Assembly: GCF_000739895.2 (NCBI RefSeq)
Contig: NZ_BBJS01000058.1
Span: forward strand, 1-64,000
Reading direction: 5' to 3'
Origin: Sphingomonas paucimobilis NBRC 13935
GTDB lineage: Bacteria > Pseudomonadota > Alphaproteobacteria > Sphingomonadales > Sphingomonadaceae
Length of the DNA: 64,000 bases
Positions 47,744-56,023 of the stretch are shown here, one piece after another. Position 1 is the stretch's first letter. Every line of letters begins with the position of its first letter. The notes beneath the pieces were generated by a model. It was not told the DNA's origin and ran no database searches. It saw only the letters and a program-made list of their open reading frames with translations. A program made the position numbers and the translations under genes.

Positions 47744-48271
47744 ATGCGTCGCCTGTCCTTTGCCCCGCTTGCCTCGACCCTGATCCTGGCCGCCGCCCTG
47801 TCGGGCTGTATCCCCGCCACCACGCCGCCCCAGGCGCCGCCGCCGGTGCAGCAACCCCCGCGCCCCGCGCCCGAGCCGCGCCCCGTACTGGGGGCGGACT
47901 GGCGCGATTGGCCGCTGACGCCGGGCGACTGGCGCTATCAGCGGACGGGGCAAGGCTCGACATCGACCTTCGGCGTGGCGGGTGCGCCCCGCCTCATCCT
48001 CTCCTGCGACCTGCGCAATCGGACCGTCCGCCTGAACCGCCCCGGATCGGTCGCCGGCGCCTGGACGATCCGCACGTCGAGCACGGTGCGCAACGTCGCC
48101 GCGCAAGCAGGCGCATCAGGCGCTGAACTGGTGCTGGCCGGCAACGACCGGTTGCTGGATGCCATGGCCTTTAGCCGCGGCCGCTTCACGATCGAGCAGG
48201 CCGGACAGCCGCCACTGATCATCCCGGCCTATGCCGAGGTCGGGCGGGTGATCGAGGATTGCCGGGGATGA
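47744..48271 (+). CDS. Lipoprotein of unknown function
   Basis: 175-aa protein with signal MRRLSFAPLASTLILAAALS and lipobox L-S-G-C (Cys22). A Pro-rich linker (about 30-48, APPPVQQPPRPAPEPRP) leads to a globular domain with two Cys (LSCDLRN, IEDCRG), probably disulfide-linked. It is followed by a CCCGCC-TGATCC-GGCGGG hairpin. Family unknown. Confidence 0.8.
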   Translation: MRRLSFAPLASTLILAAALSGCIPATTPPQAPPPVQQPPRPAPEPRPVLGADWRDWPLTPGDWRYQRTGQGSTSTFGVAGAPRLILSCDLRNRTVRLNRPGSVAGAWTIRTSSTVRNVAAQAGASGAELVLAGNDRLLDAMAFSRGRFTIEQAGQPPLIIPAYAEVGRVIEDCRG

Positions 48272-48396
48272 ACCCGCCTGATCCGGCGGGCGCAAGATAG
48301 TCGGGCAAACCCCATCGCATTACAAGACTTGTTTATCGCGATCGGACTATACACATTGCCTTTGCGTCCTTGATCGGGCGCGTTGGCTATCCACTA

Positions 48397-48640
48397 GCGA
48401 AAGGAGGTGATCCGATGTCTCATGGTTCAGCAATGGGGTCGGTTCAGTTCGTTCGGGGGACTGGCTTCTGACATTGATGGATGCGGCCGGGGGGTATCCT
48501 CCCCCAAACAACGGTCGTGTCTGGATGTCGTGAGGCCCACATGGTCTCCCGGGCTGGAGCTCTCCGGCCGCTGACCATGTTTAGGGGTTGCCGGGTCGTC
48601 GCGATGACGCCTCGGCAGCCTCTTTTCATTTGGGGGAAGC
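48397..48640 (+). ncRNA. Putative structured RNA with embedded mini-ORF
   Basis: Non-coding-looking stretch in the 596-base gap between the lipoprotein gene and telA. It begins with GAAAGGAGGTGATCC (48399-48413), complementary to the whole 3' tail of 16S rRNA, followed by an 18-codon ORF. Beyond it lie a self-complementary GGGGGTATCCTCCCCC, a hairpin with arms ACATGGTC (48539-48546) and GACCATGT (48574-48581), and a hairpin with arms GGTTGCCG and CGGCAGCC ending in TCTTTT (48585-48628), which resembles a terminator. I know of no Rfam family with certainty for it. Confidence 0.5.
48415..48471 (+). CDS. 18-codon mini-ORF with full-length Shine-Dalgarno
   Basis: ATG 48415 to TGA 48471 encodes MSHGSAMGSVQFVRGTGF. 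The ribosome site AAAGGAGGTGATCC ends one base before the ATG; the AGGAGG core is 7 bases from it. This is much stronger pairing than at any other gene in the window. It may be a leader peptide or a ribosome-capturing element rather than a functional protein. Confidence 0.45.
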   Translation: MSHGSAMGSVQFVRGTGF

Positions 48641-48659
48641 ACCCCCTACCTTTCCCCAT

Positions 48660-48773
48660 CCTCCGTTCAGCCTGAGCGCAGTCGAAGGCCACGGGAATCC
48701 CTATCCGCTATCGCATCATCCACGCCGGACGGTACGTGGCCTTCGACTCCGCTCAGGCTGAACGGCCGTTGGA
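48660..48773. repeat. REP-like inverted repeat pair, copy 7
   Basis: Arm cagcctgagcgcagtcgaag (48668-48687) faces arm ggccttcgactccgctcagg (48738-48757). It lies between the structured-RNA locus and telA. Confidence 0.8.
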
Positions 48774-48867
48774 AGGACCCACGCATCACGTATTATTCCA
48801 GTAACACACTTGAACCGTGAGGCCTTCCCCTCCACACTATCGCTCAAGGCATTTGGAGACTTTGAGC

Positions 48868-50082
48868 ATGGCCACGACCGCCGAGACCGCGACCGAGGAA
48901 AAGGGGCTGACGCTGACGCCGCCCGATCCCGTGCCGACGGTGGCGCCCGCCAAGGCCGCCGGGCTCGTCCCCGTCGACGACAAGGTCCGCACCCAGTTGG
49001 AGGAAAAGGTCGACGGCTTCGTCGCCGAACTGGTGGCGCAGGACGTCAACAGCCCCGAATTCGGCCGTCGTGTCGATGCGATCACCGCCATGGGGCAGAA
49101 GGAAATCCGCGAGGCGGCCAGCCAGTCCAACCGCTTCCTCGATCGCCCGGTCAAGGCGATGGACGGCGAAACCGGCGTCGGCAAGGACCTGACCGAGCTG
49201 CGCCGCGTCGTCGAAAGCCTCGACCCCGGCAAGCAGGGCAATCTGTCCGCGCCGCGCAAGCTGCTCGGCATCCTGCCCTTCGGCAACAAAATGCGCGACT
49301 ATTTCGACGGCTATCGCTCGTCGCAGACGCATATCGCCGCGATCCTCAAGAGCCTGTCCTCGGGCCGCGAGGAACTGTTGATGGACAATGCCGCGATCGA
49401 CACCGAACGCGCCAATCTCTGGTCCGCCATGGGCCGGCTGGAGCAGATGATCCATCTGTCCAAGACGATGGACGCGCGGCTGGAGGACAAGGCCAATGAG
49501 CTGGATCATACCGATCCGGCCAAAGCCAAGGCGATCCGCGAGACCGCGCTGTTCTACACCCGCCAGCGGACCCAGGACCTGCTGACCCAGATGGCGGTGA
49601 CCGTGCAGGGCTATCTGGCGCTCGACCTGGTCAAGAAGAACAATGTCGAGCTGGTGAAGGGCGTCGACCGCGCCTCGACCACCACCGTCTCGGCGCTGCG
49701 CACCGCCGTCACCGTGGCGCAGGCACTGGCCAACCAGAAGCTGGTGCTCGACCAGATCACCGCGCTCAACTCGACCACCGCCAACATCATCGATTCGACC
49801 GGCAAGCTGCTGCGCAGCCAGACCGCGCAGATCCACGAGCAGGCGGCGGCCTCGACCATTCCGCTGGAGACGCTGCAACGCGCCTTCCAGAACATCTATG
49901 ACACGATGGATGCGATCGACAGCTTCAAGCTGAAGGCGCTCGATTCGATGAAGACCACGGTCAACACGCTGGGCCAGGAGGTCGAGAAGTCGAAGGGCTA
50001 TATCGCCCGCGCCGAAGGGGCGGCCAATCCGCAGTTGACCGGCGGATCGTCCGCCTCGTCCTTCAAGCTGGAGGCATTGTAA
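48868..50082 (+). CDS. telA: Toxic anion resistance protein, TelA family
   Basis: 404-aa largely helical cytoplasmic protein. The TelA pattern is clear: repeated SQSNRFLDRPVKAMDG, FGNKMRDYFDGYRSSQTHI, LKSLSSGREELLMDNAAI, and LDLVKKNNVELVKGVDRAST. TelA-type proteins are linked to tellurite and other stress tolerance by an unknown mechanism. Start ATG 48868 (MATTAETATEE) has GGAG upstream. An XpaC-like membrane protein follows after 4 bases, the usual pair. Confidence 0.92.
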   Translation: MATTAETATEEKGLTLTPPDPVPTVAPAKAAGLVPVDDKVRTQLEEKVDGFVAELVAQDVNSPEFGRRVDAITAMGQKEIREAASQSNRFLDRPVKAMDGETGVGKDLTELRRVVESLDPGKQGNLSAPRKLLGILPFGNKMRDYFDGYRSSQTHIAAILKSLSSGREELLMDNAAIDTERANLWSAMGRLEQMIHLSKTMDARLEDKANELDHTDPAKAKAIRETALFYTRQRTQDLLTQMAVTVQGYLALDLVKKNNVELVKGVDRASTTTVSALRTAVTVAQALANQKLVLDQITALNSTTANIIDSTGKLLRSQTAQIHEQAAASTIPLETLQRAFQNIYDTMDAIDSFKLKALDSMKTTVNTLGQEVEKSKGYIARAEGAANPQLTGGSSASSFKLEAL

Positions 50083-50086
50083 TCCC

Positions 50087-50821
50087 GTGACCACGCCCCG
50101 CTCGAACGAGGTCGATGCCCAGATCGAGCGTGCGCGCGAAGTGATGGCGCGCATCTCACAGGATTATCGGGGGACGGCCCAGGCCACCGTCAAGCGCGTC
50201 CGACGCCAGGCGCGCTCGGCGGTGCGCCGCGTGATCCTGATCGCCATCGCCAACGCCGCCATCCTGATCGCGGCGATGGTGACCGGCCTGATCCTGCCCG
50301 GCGGGATCGGCATTTTCGGCGCGCTGGCGGCGATGATGCTGATGCTGGCGGTGACGCTGATGATCGCGCTGGCCCCCGCCCCGCGCGCGCCCAGCCCCGC
50401 CAAGCTGGCCCAGGTCGATATCAAGGCGCTCCCCGCGCAGACCGAACGCTGGCTGGAGGCGCAGCGCCCCCGCCTGCCCGCCCCGGCCGTCAATCTGGTC
50501 GACCGGATCGGCCAGCGGCTGGAAACCCTGTCGCCGCAGCTTGCCGCCGTCGACAACGACACGGTCGAGGCGATGGAGGTCCGCCGCCTGATCGGCGAGC
50601 AGCTCCCCGCCTTCCTCCGCGACTATGAGCGCGTGCCCGAGCCGCTACGCCGGGTCGAGCGCAATGGGCGGACGCCCGACGCGCAGCTGGTCGATGGCCT
50701 GAAGCTGATCGAGCAGGAGATCGGCGACATGACCCAGCGGCTGGCCCAAGCCGATCTCGACAGCCTGTCGACGCGGGGGCGCTATCTGGAAATGAAATAT
50801 CGCGAGGAAAAGGCGGAATGA
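50087..50821 (+). CDS. XpaC/YceG-type TelA partner, membrane protein
   Basis: 244-aa protein from GTG 50087. Two membrane helices (about 47-67 and 72-96) sit near the N-terminus, followed by a long cytoplasmic helical domain (PAKLAQVDIKALPAQTERWL and onwards). This layout matches the proteins (XpaC-like, '5-bromo-4-chloroindolyl phosphate hydrolysis' in annotations) that sit beside telA. It probably anchors the TelA complex. Sequence match is modest; context gives most of the support. Confidence 0.75.
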   Translation: MTTPRSNEVDAQIERAREVMARISQDYRGTAQATVKRVRRQARSAVRRVILIAIANAAILIAAMVTGLILPGGIGIFGALAAMMLMLAVTLMIALAPAPRAPSPAKLAQVDIKALPAQTERWLEAQRPRLPAPAVNLVDRIGQRLETLSPQLAAVDNDTVEAMEVRRLIGEQLPAFLRDYERVPEPLRRVERNGRTPDAQLVDGLKLIEQEIGDMTQRLAQADLDSLSTRGRYLEMKYREEKAE

Positions 50822-50899
50822 GCGTGAAGGCGGCGGTATGATGCCGGAGGACAAGCCGTCGTGCTTCCAGGAGCCGGCAACGGCCAAGTCCTGAGGGTT

Positions 50900-50997
50900 G
50901 GCCCTTGGCCTTCGACTTCGCTCAGGCTGAACGGAGTTTGGGAGCCAAGCCATATTACCCGCCGCCGTTCAGCCTGAGCGAAGTCGAAGGCCACGCC
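50900..50997. repeat. REP-like inverted repeat pair, copy 8
   Basis: Arm ggccttcgacttcgctcagg (50908-50927) faces arm cagcctgagcgaagtcgaag (50970-50989). The arms are near-perfect inverse copies, so this is one of the best-preserved pairs in the window. It lies between the XpaC-like gene and the ruvB 3' end. Confidence 0.9.
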
Positions 50998-51006
50998 CCT
51001 CCCCCC

Positions 51007-52032
51007 TCAGGTGTCGAACAATCCGTCCTGCGACCCGACCGGAGGATTGAGGCCCAGATGCTTCCATCCGCCCGGGTTCAAGATTCGCCCCCGCGCCGTC
51101 CGCGCCAGCAGGCCGAGCTGGATGAGATAGGGCTCGATCACCTCCTCGATCGTGTCGCGCGGTTCGGACAGGCCAGCGGCGAGCGTCTCCACCCCGACCG
51201 GGCCGCCGCGATAGACATCGGCGATCATGGTCAGATAGCGCCGGTCCATCGCATCCAGCCCCAGCGAGTCGACCTCCAGCCGGTTGAGCGCCTGGTCGGC
51301 GGCGGCGGCATGGACGATCTCATGCCCCGCCACGCTGGCGAAGTCGCGAACCCGGCGCAGCAGCCGCCCGGCGATACGCGGCGTGCCGCGGGAACGCCGC
51401 GCGACCTCGATCGCGCCATCCTCGGCGATCGGCAGGTCGAGCAGCCGCGCGGCACGCGTCACCACGCGGGTCAATTCCTCGACCGTATAGAATTGCAACC
51501 GCACCGGAATGCCGAAACGATCGCGCAGCGGCGTGGTCAGCAACCCCTGCCGCGTCGTCGCTCCAACAAGCGTGAAGCGCGGCAAATCGATCCGCACCGA
51601 CCGCGCCGAGGGGCCTTCCCCGATCATCAGGTCGAGGACACGGTCCTCCATCGCCGGATAGAGCACTTCCTCGACCGCCGGTTGCAGGCGGTGAATCTCG
51701 TCGATGAACAGGACGTCGCCATCCTCAAGATTGGTCAGCAGCGCGGCGAGGTCTCCCGACTTGGCGATGACCGGGCCCGAGGTCGCGCGGAAGCCCACCC
51801 CCATTTCGCGCGCAATGATCTGCGCCAACGTGGTCTTGCCCAGCCCCGGCGGCCCGAAGAACAGCACATGGTCCAACGCATCGCCACGCCCTTTCGCGGC
51901 CTGAATGAAGACACGGAGGTTGTCGCGCGCCGCATGCTGGCCGACAAACTCGTCCAGGCTCTTCGGACGAAGCGCAGCATCGACATCCTCGGGACGGCGG
52001 CTGGCGGACAAGAGGCGATCCTGATCGGTCAT
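51007..52032 (-). CDS. ruvB: Holliday junction branch migration ATPase
   Basis: Hexameric motor of the RuvABC resolvasome. 341 aa. Walker [12 protein letters not shown] (Lys66), Walker [11 protein letters not shown], sensor 1 LVGATTRQG and the arginine-finger region [11 protein letters not shown] are present; a C-terminal winged helix follows. Separated from ruvA by a plus-strand 2-hydroxyacid dehydrogenase and REP copy 9, unlike the usual ruvA-ruvB adjacency. Confidence 0.97.
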   Translation of the reverse strand: MTDQDRLLSASRRPEDVDAALRPKSLDEFVGQHAARDNLRVFIQAAKGRGDALDHVLFFGPPGLGKTTLAQIIAREMGVGFRATSGPVIAKSGDLAALLTNLEDGDVLFIDEIHRLQPAVEEVLYPAMEDRVLDLMIGEGPSARSVRIDLPRFTLVGATTRQGLLTTPLRDRFGIPVRLQFYTVEELTRVVTRAARLLDLPIAEDGAIEVARRSRGTPRIAGRLLRRVRDFASVAGHEIVHAAAADQALNRLEVDSLGLDAMDRRYLTMIADVYRGGPVGVETLAAGLSEPRDTIEEVIEPYLIQLGLLARTARGRILNPGGWKHLGLNPPVGSQDGLFDT

Positions 52033-52201
52033 AGCGCGCGCCCTAGCGGCTGCGCCGGGCGACTGTCGAGCATCAGGATCGGGGAAGCATCAGCGAACAT
52101 TGCACGAACATAGCAGCCGATGCACCGCAGGGACAGCCATGCTCCGAGCGAAGCTGATCCGGGTGGCGGACTCGCGTACAGAATCGCGCTAAATGGGGGA
52201 T

Positions 52202-53095
52202 ATGCCGCACGATCTCTTCCTGGCCACCCAGATACCGCCCGCGCTCGAACTGGCGCTTGCCGACCACTACACGCTCTATCGCGATACACCGCCCGCCACC
52301 ACCCGTGCCATGGTCGGCGGCGGCATGATGACGGTCGATCGTAACCTGCTCGACCGACTCCCGGAGTTGGAAATCATTGCGGTCCACGGCGTCGGCCATG
52401 ACGGCATCGACCGGGAGGCCGTGGCGGCGCGCGGCATTCGCATCGCGATCACCCCGGACGTGCTGACCGAGGATGTCGCGGACCAGGCGATCGCGCTGTG
52501 GCTGGCGGTCGACCGGCGGATCGCGGCGAACGACCGGGCGATGCGGATGGGCAACTGGACCGTGCCGCTGGGCCGGCGCGCCAGCGGGCGGCGGATCGGC
52601 CTGTTCGGGCTGGGCCGGATCGGCCAGGCGATCGCCCGGCGCGCGGAGCCCTTTGGCGGCGAGATCCTCTACACCGCACGTTCGGCCAAGCCGGTCGCGT
52701 GGCACTTCGTGCCCGACCTGGCCACGCTGGCGGAGGAGAGCGACGTGCTGATCCTCGCCGCGCCGGGCGGACCTGAGACGAAGGGCGTGGTGGATGCGGC
52801 GGTGCTGGACCGGCTGGGTCCTGACGGGGTGCTGGTCAACATCGCGCGCGGCAGCCTGGTCGACGAAGAGGCGCTGATCGCCGCGCTGGACGCCCACCGG
52901 ATCGCCGGCGCGGGGTTGGACGTGTTCGCCGACGAGCCCGATGTGCCCTATGCGCTGCGCCGGATGAACCATGTAGTGCTCTCCCCCCATCAGGGCAGCG
53001 CGACGCGGGAGGGGCGAGCGGCGATGGCGGACATGGTGGTCGCCAATCTGGAGGCGCATTTCGCCGGGCAGGAGGTACCGGGGTTGCTGGGTTAG
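52202..53095 (+). CDS. 2-hydroxyacid dehydrogenase (NAD(P)-dependent, D-isomer family)
   Basis: 297-aa oxidoreductase. NAD-binding Rossmann motif GLFGLGRIGQAIARRA (G-x-G-x2-G), substrate Arg in VNIARGSLVDEEAL, and catalytic His in SPHQGSATREG. The GVGHDGIDREA block resembles glyoxylate/hydroxypyruvate reductases, with an N-terminal catalytic domain of about 95 residues. ATG 52202 is favoured because GGGGGA lies just before it; ATG 52193 is an alternative. It sits on the opposite strand between ruvA and ruvB. Confidence 0.9.
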   Translation: MPHDLFLATQIPPALELALADHYTLYRDTPPATTRAMVGGGMMTVDRNLLDRLPELEIIAVHGVGHDGIDREAVAARGIRIAITPDVLTEDVADQAIALWLAVDRRIAANDRAMRMGNWTVPLGRRASGRRIGLFGLGRIGQAIARRAEPFGGEILYTARSAKPVAWHFVPDLATLAEESDVLILAAPGGPETKGVVDAAVLDRLGPDGVLVNIARGSLVDEEALIAALDAHRIAGAGLDVFADEPDVPYALRRMNHVVLSPHQGSATREGRAAMADMVVANLEAHFAGQEVPGLLG

Positions 53096-53099
53096 GGTT

Positions 53100-53189
53100 T
53101 CCTTTGGGCTTCGACTTCGCTCAGCCTGAACGGAGATTTGTAAGCTACCCACAGCCGCTCAGGCTGAGCAAAGTCGAAGCCCACGCCCC
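53100..53189. repeat. REP-like inverted repeat pair, copy 9
   Basis: Arm ggcttcgacttcgctcagcc (53107-53126) faces arm caggctgagcaaagtcgaag (53160-53179). It lies between the hydroxyacid dehydrogenase and the ruvA stop. Confidence 0.85.
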
Positions 53190-53196
53190 ACCACCG

Positions 53197-53796
53197 CTAT
53201 TTCGCCGCCTTCCGGAGCGCCAACCGCACCAGCGCGTCCAGGGAAGCACTGGCCCCCAATTCCTCTTCCGCCGAGGCCACCGCCGCGCTGGCCTCGGCTG
53301 GGCGGAAGCCCAGGTTGAGCAGCGCCGATACCGCATCCGCACCCGCTCCGACCGTCGCCGCCGCACCGCCACCCGATCCGGGGGCCAGCACGATGCCGCC
53401 GACCTTGTCCTTCAACTCCATGACGATCCGCTGCGCGAGTTTCGGCCCGACGCCGTTCGCGCGCGCGACCATCGCCTTGTCGCCGCTGGCGATCGCCCGC
53501 ATCAGGTCGGCGGGTTCGAGCGCCGACAGGATCGCCAGCGCCACCCGCGACCCCACGCCCTGCACGCCGGTCAACAGCCGGAACCAGTCGCGCTCATCGG
53601 CGCTGGCAAAGCCGACCAGCCGGATCGAATCCTCCGACACCAGCATCTCGGTATGCAGCATCGCCGCCTCGCCCACCGAACCGATGACGGACAAGGTGCG
53701 CGCCGACGCACCGACCAGATAGCCCACACCGCCGACATCGATAACCGCATGGTCGATGCCGGTGGAGTCCAAACGTCCCTTGAGATGCGCGATCAT
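53197..53796 (-). CDS. ruvA: Holliday junction DNA-binding protein
   Basis: 199-aa tetramerising protein that binds the four-way junction and loads RuvB. The N-terminal OB fold ([20 protein letters not shown]) is followed by tandem helix-hairpin-helix motifs ([37 protein letters not shown]) and a flexible Ala-rich linker leading to the C-terminal RuvB-binding domain ([20 protein letters not shown]). Follows ruvC on the minus strand after a 231-base gap filled with a repeat. Confidence 0.96.
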   Translation of the reverse strand: MIAHLKGRLDSTGIDHAVIDVGGVGYLVGASARTLSVIGSVGEAAMLHTEMLVSEDSIRLVGFASADERDWFRLLTGVQGVGSRVALAILSALEPADLMRAIASGDKAMVARANGVGPKLAQRIVMELKDKVGGIVLAPGSGGGAAATVGAGADAVSALLNLGFRPAEASAAVASAEEELGASASLDALVRLALRKAAK

Positions 53797-53885
53797 GCGG
53801 CCGGATTAGAACAAAACGGGGGTTTCGTCACGTCTTTCGGTGGAACGGAAAATGGATCACGCGACGCCGCGAAGCGGGATAATTT

Positions 53886-54020
53886 TGTTCGCGCGGAGAC
53901 GCGGAGGCGCGGAGATGTTGCCTTGCCGGACGACATGCGGGCTTTGCCGACGGTTGAGATCAGAGGGCCGCTGACGCGGCGAGTGGCACACCTCCGCGTC
54001 TCCGCGCCTCCTCGTGAACC
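53886..54020. repeat. Inverted repeat with gcggagacgcggaggcgcgg arms inside the ruvC-ruvA gap
   Basis: Arm gcgcggagacgcggaggcgc (53891-53910) faces arm ctccgcgtctccgcgcctcc (53992-54011), then tcgtgaacc. The arms are 81 bases apart. A partial copy occurs at 29034-29065. It interrupts the expected ruvCA operon. Confidence 0.75.
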
Positions 54021-54027
54021 ATGTCTT

Positions 54028-54546
54028 CTAAATGGCCGAAGCCCGTCGCTGCATCGCCCGCGCGCTGGCAAGATGATGCGCATGGGTGATCGCCACCGCC
54101 AGCGCGTCGGCCGCGTCGGGGCCGGTGAGCTTCACACCGGGGAGCAGATGACCGACCATCGCCTGCACCTGCTTCTTGTCCGCGCCGCCGGTGCCGACGG
54201 TCGCCTTCTTGACGATGCTGGGATGATATTCGCCGACGATCAGTCCCGCTTGCGCCGCAGCGAGCAGGACGATGCCGCGCGCCTGGCCCAGTTTCAGCGT
54301 TGATTGCGCGTTGCTGTTGCCCAGTACCTCTTCCACCGCCGCGCCGTCCGGCTGTTGCTGGCGGATCACGTCGTAGAGCGCGGCGTGCAGGTTCGCCAGC
54401 CGCCGGGGCAGCGGCATCGACGGCTCGGTCTTGATCTGGCCGTTGGCGACATGGCGCAGCCGGTTACCTTCCGCCGCGATCACCCCCCAGCCGGTGGTGC
54501 CGAGACCGGGGTCGAGGCCAAGGATGATGGCGGGGGGTGGGGTCAT
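54028..54546 (-). CDS. ruvC: Crossover junction endodeoxyribonuclease
   Basis: Cuts Holliday junctions; part of RuvABC. 172 aa from ATG 54546 ([14 protein letters not shown]). Catalytic acidic residues are Asp12 ([12 protein letters not shown]), Glu72 ([18 protein letters not shown]) and the distal pair in [16 protein letters not shown]. Located downstream of yebC as in many bacteria. Confidence 0.96.
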   Translation of the reverse strand: MTPPPAIILGLDPGLGTTGWGVIAAEGNRLRHVANGQIKTEPSMPLPRRLANLHAALYDVIRQQQPDGAAVEEVLGNSNAQSTLKLGQARGIVLLAAAQAGLIVGEYHPSIVKKATVGTGGADKKQVQAMVGHLLPGVKLTGPDAADALAVAITHAHHLASARAMQRRASAI

Positions 54547-54578
54547 CTTCTGCCTTGCGAGGGGTAATCTATGGTTCC

Positions 54579-54639
54579 TACCCCTCACCACCGGGCTTTG
54601 CCCGGCGGTCCCCTCCCCAAGCCATACTTGGGGAGGAAT
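54579..54639. repeat. Repeat of the ctcccc/ggggag family, copy d
   Basis: Inner stem accgggctttgcccggcggt (54590-54609) followed by cctccccaagccatacttggggagg (54612-54636). It lies between ruvC and yebC. Confidence 0.65.
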
Positions 54640-54643
54640 GGGA

Positions 54644-55387
54644 TCAGGCCAGCTTTTCCATCACTTCGTCGGAGACTTCGTAATTGCCCCAGACGGTCTG
54701 GACGTCATCGTCATCGTCCAGCGTGTCGATCAGCTTGAACAGCGTCGCCGCCGCCGCCTCATCGACTGCAACCATGGTCTGCGGCCGCCAGGCGAGCTTG
54801 GCGCCTTCCGCCTCGCCCAGCACGGGCTCCAGCGCCTTGGCGACTTCGTGCAGATCGGCCTGCGCCGTCCAGATCTCGTGGCCGTCCTCCGACGAAGTGA
54901 CGTCTTCGGCACCCGCTTCCAGCGCGGCCTCGAACACCTTCTCGGCGTCGCCCGCGCTGGCGGGATAGTTGATCAGGCCCATCCGGTCGAAGCCATGGCT
55001 GACCGAACCGGCGGTGCCCAGATTGCCGCCATTCTTCGACACCGCGGTGCGCACGTTTGTCGCGGTGCGGTTGCGATTGTCGGTCAGCGCCTCGATGATC
55101 AGGCTGACGCCGCCGGGGCCGAAACCCTCGTAACGGATTTCCTCGTAATTCTCCCCGTCGCCGCGCGAGGCCTTGTCGATCGCGCGCGCGATATTGTCCT
55201 TGGGCATCGAGGCCGCCTTGGCCGCGTTGACGGCGGCGCGCAGACGCGGGTTCATGTCCGGGTCGGGCGTGCCCATCTTGGCCGCGACGGTGATTTCGCG
55301 GGAAAGCTTGGAAAATGCCGCCGAGCGCTTCTTATCCTGCGCGCCCTTGCGGTGCATGATGTTCTTGAATTTGCTGTGGCCTGCCAT
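54644..55387 (-). CDS. yebC: YebC/PmpR family protein (translation/transcription factor)
   Basis: 247-aa three-domain protein with the universal start [20 protein letters not shown] and conserved [20 protein letters not shown]-like block. YebC proteins have been described as transcription regulators and more recently as ribosome-associated factors that help at proline stretches. Its place before ruvC is the conserved order. Confidence 0.95.
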   Translation of the reverse strand: MAGHSKFKNIMHRKGAQDKKRSAAFSKLSREITVAAKMGTPDPDMNPRLRAAVNAAKAASMPKDNIARAIDKASRGDGENYEEIRYEGFGPGGVSLIIEALTDNRNRTATNVRTAVSKNGGNLGTAGSVSHGFDRMGLINYPASAGDAEKVFEAALEAGAEDVTSSEDGHEIWTAQADLHEVAKALEPVLGEAEGAKLAWRPQTMVAVDEAAAATLFKLIDTLDDDDDVQTVWGNYEVSDEVMEKLA

Positions 55388-55414
55388 CGGTGCCTCTTGA
55401 GATGATCGGGCTCT

Positions 55415-55954
55415 TTACGACCGCGCAAGGGCCTTTGCCAACCCGTCGATCTTCGCCTCCAGCGAGTCGAGCCGTTCAATAACCGCGATATCGAGTTTGT
55501 GATGCAGGCGCAGGATGTCGATCTCGGCGCGCAAATTGGTGCGATAGTCGAGGCTGGCGGCCAATCTATCCTTCGCCGCCTGCCGGTTCTGGCTCATCAT
55601 GATGACCGGCGCCTGGACCGCCGCCAGCGTCGAGAGCATCAGGTTGAGGAAGATGTACGGATAGGGATCGAAGACCAGCCCGAAATGGCTGAGCACATCC
55701 GAATTGAGTAGCATCCATCCCAGCAGCACCACCGAAAATGCGATGATGAAACCCCAACTGCCGCCGACCGCCGCCACCCGATCGGCCAGTTTTTCGCCCA
55801 ACGTCGCGGTCTCGTCCGCGACATCGGCGGCGTCGCGTGTACTGATGCTGCCCGATTCGATATCGGTCAGAACCTGGCGTTCCTCCTCGTCCAGTTCGGC
55901 AAAGGGCTTGCCCAGCGCGCGGCGGGCGGTTTCGGCGGCGGTCGACAGGGCCAT
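55415..55954 (-). CDS. DUF1003 family membrane protein
   Basis: 179-aa protein from ATG 55954 (MALSTAAETARRALG). After an acidic N-terminal region come two membrane helices (about 70-90 and 98-120) around WMLLNSDVLSHFGLVFDPYP; the FIIAFSVVLLGWMLLN and PYIFLNLMLSTLAAVQAPVI blocks and MMSQNRQAAKDR are DUF1003 hallmarks. C-terminal coiled coil (DILRLHHKLDIAVIERLDSL). A much longer open frame upstream is antisense to the HerA-like gene and is not coding. Confidence 0.9.
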   Translation of the reverse strand: MALSTAAETARRALGKPFAELDEEERQVLTDIESGSISTRDAADVADETATLGEKLADRVAAVGGSWGFIIAFSVVLLGWMLLNSDVLSHFGLVFDPYPYIFLNLMLSTLAAVQAPVIMMSQNRQAAKDRLAASLDYRTNLRAEIDILRLHHKLDIAVIERLDSLEAKIDGLAKALARS

Positions 55955-56023
55955 GGGCAAGGGGCTCCGCTGGGAATCAAATGCCTTGCTCCTTGGGGCG
56001 TTGATCGGCCAAACGCCAGAGTC

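Noticed and set aside
48399-48413. Relic of a 16S rRNA gene in antisense
   Set aside because: Complementarity stops exactly at the end of the anti-Shine-Dalgarno tail; the next bases do not continue 16S sequence, so it is a ribosome-binding site.
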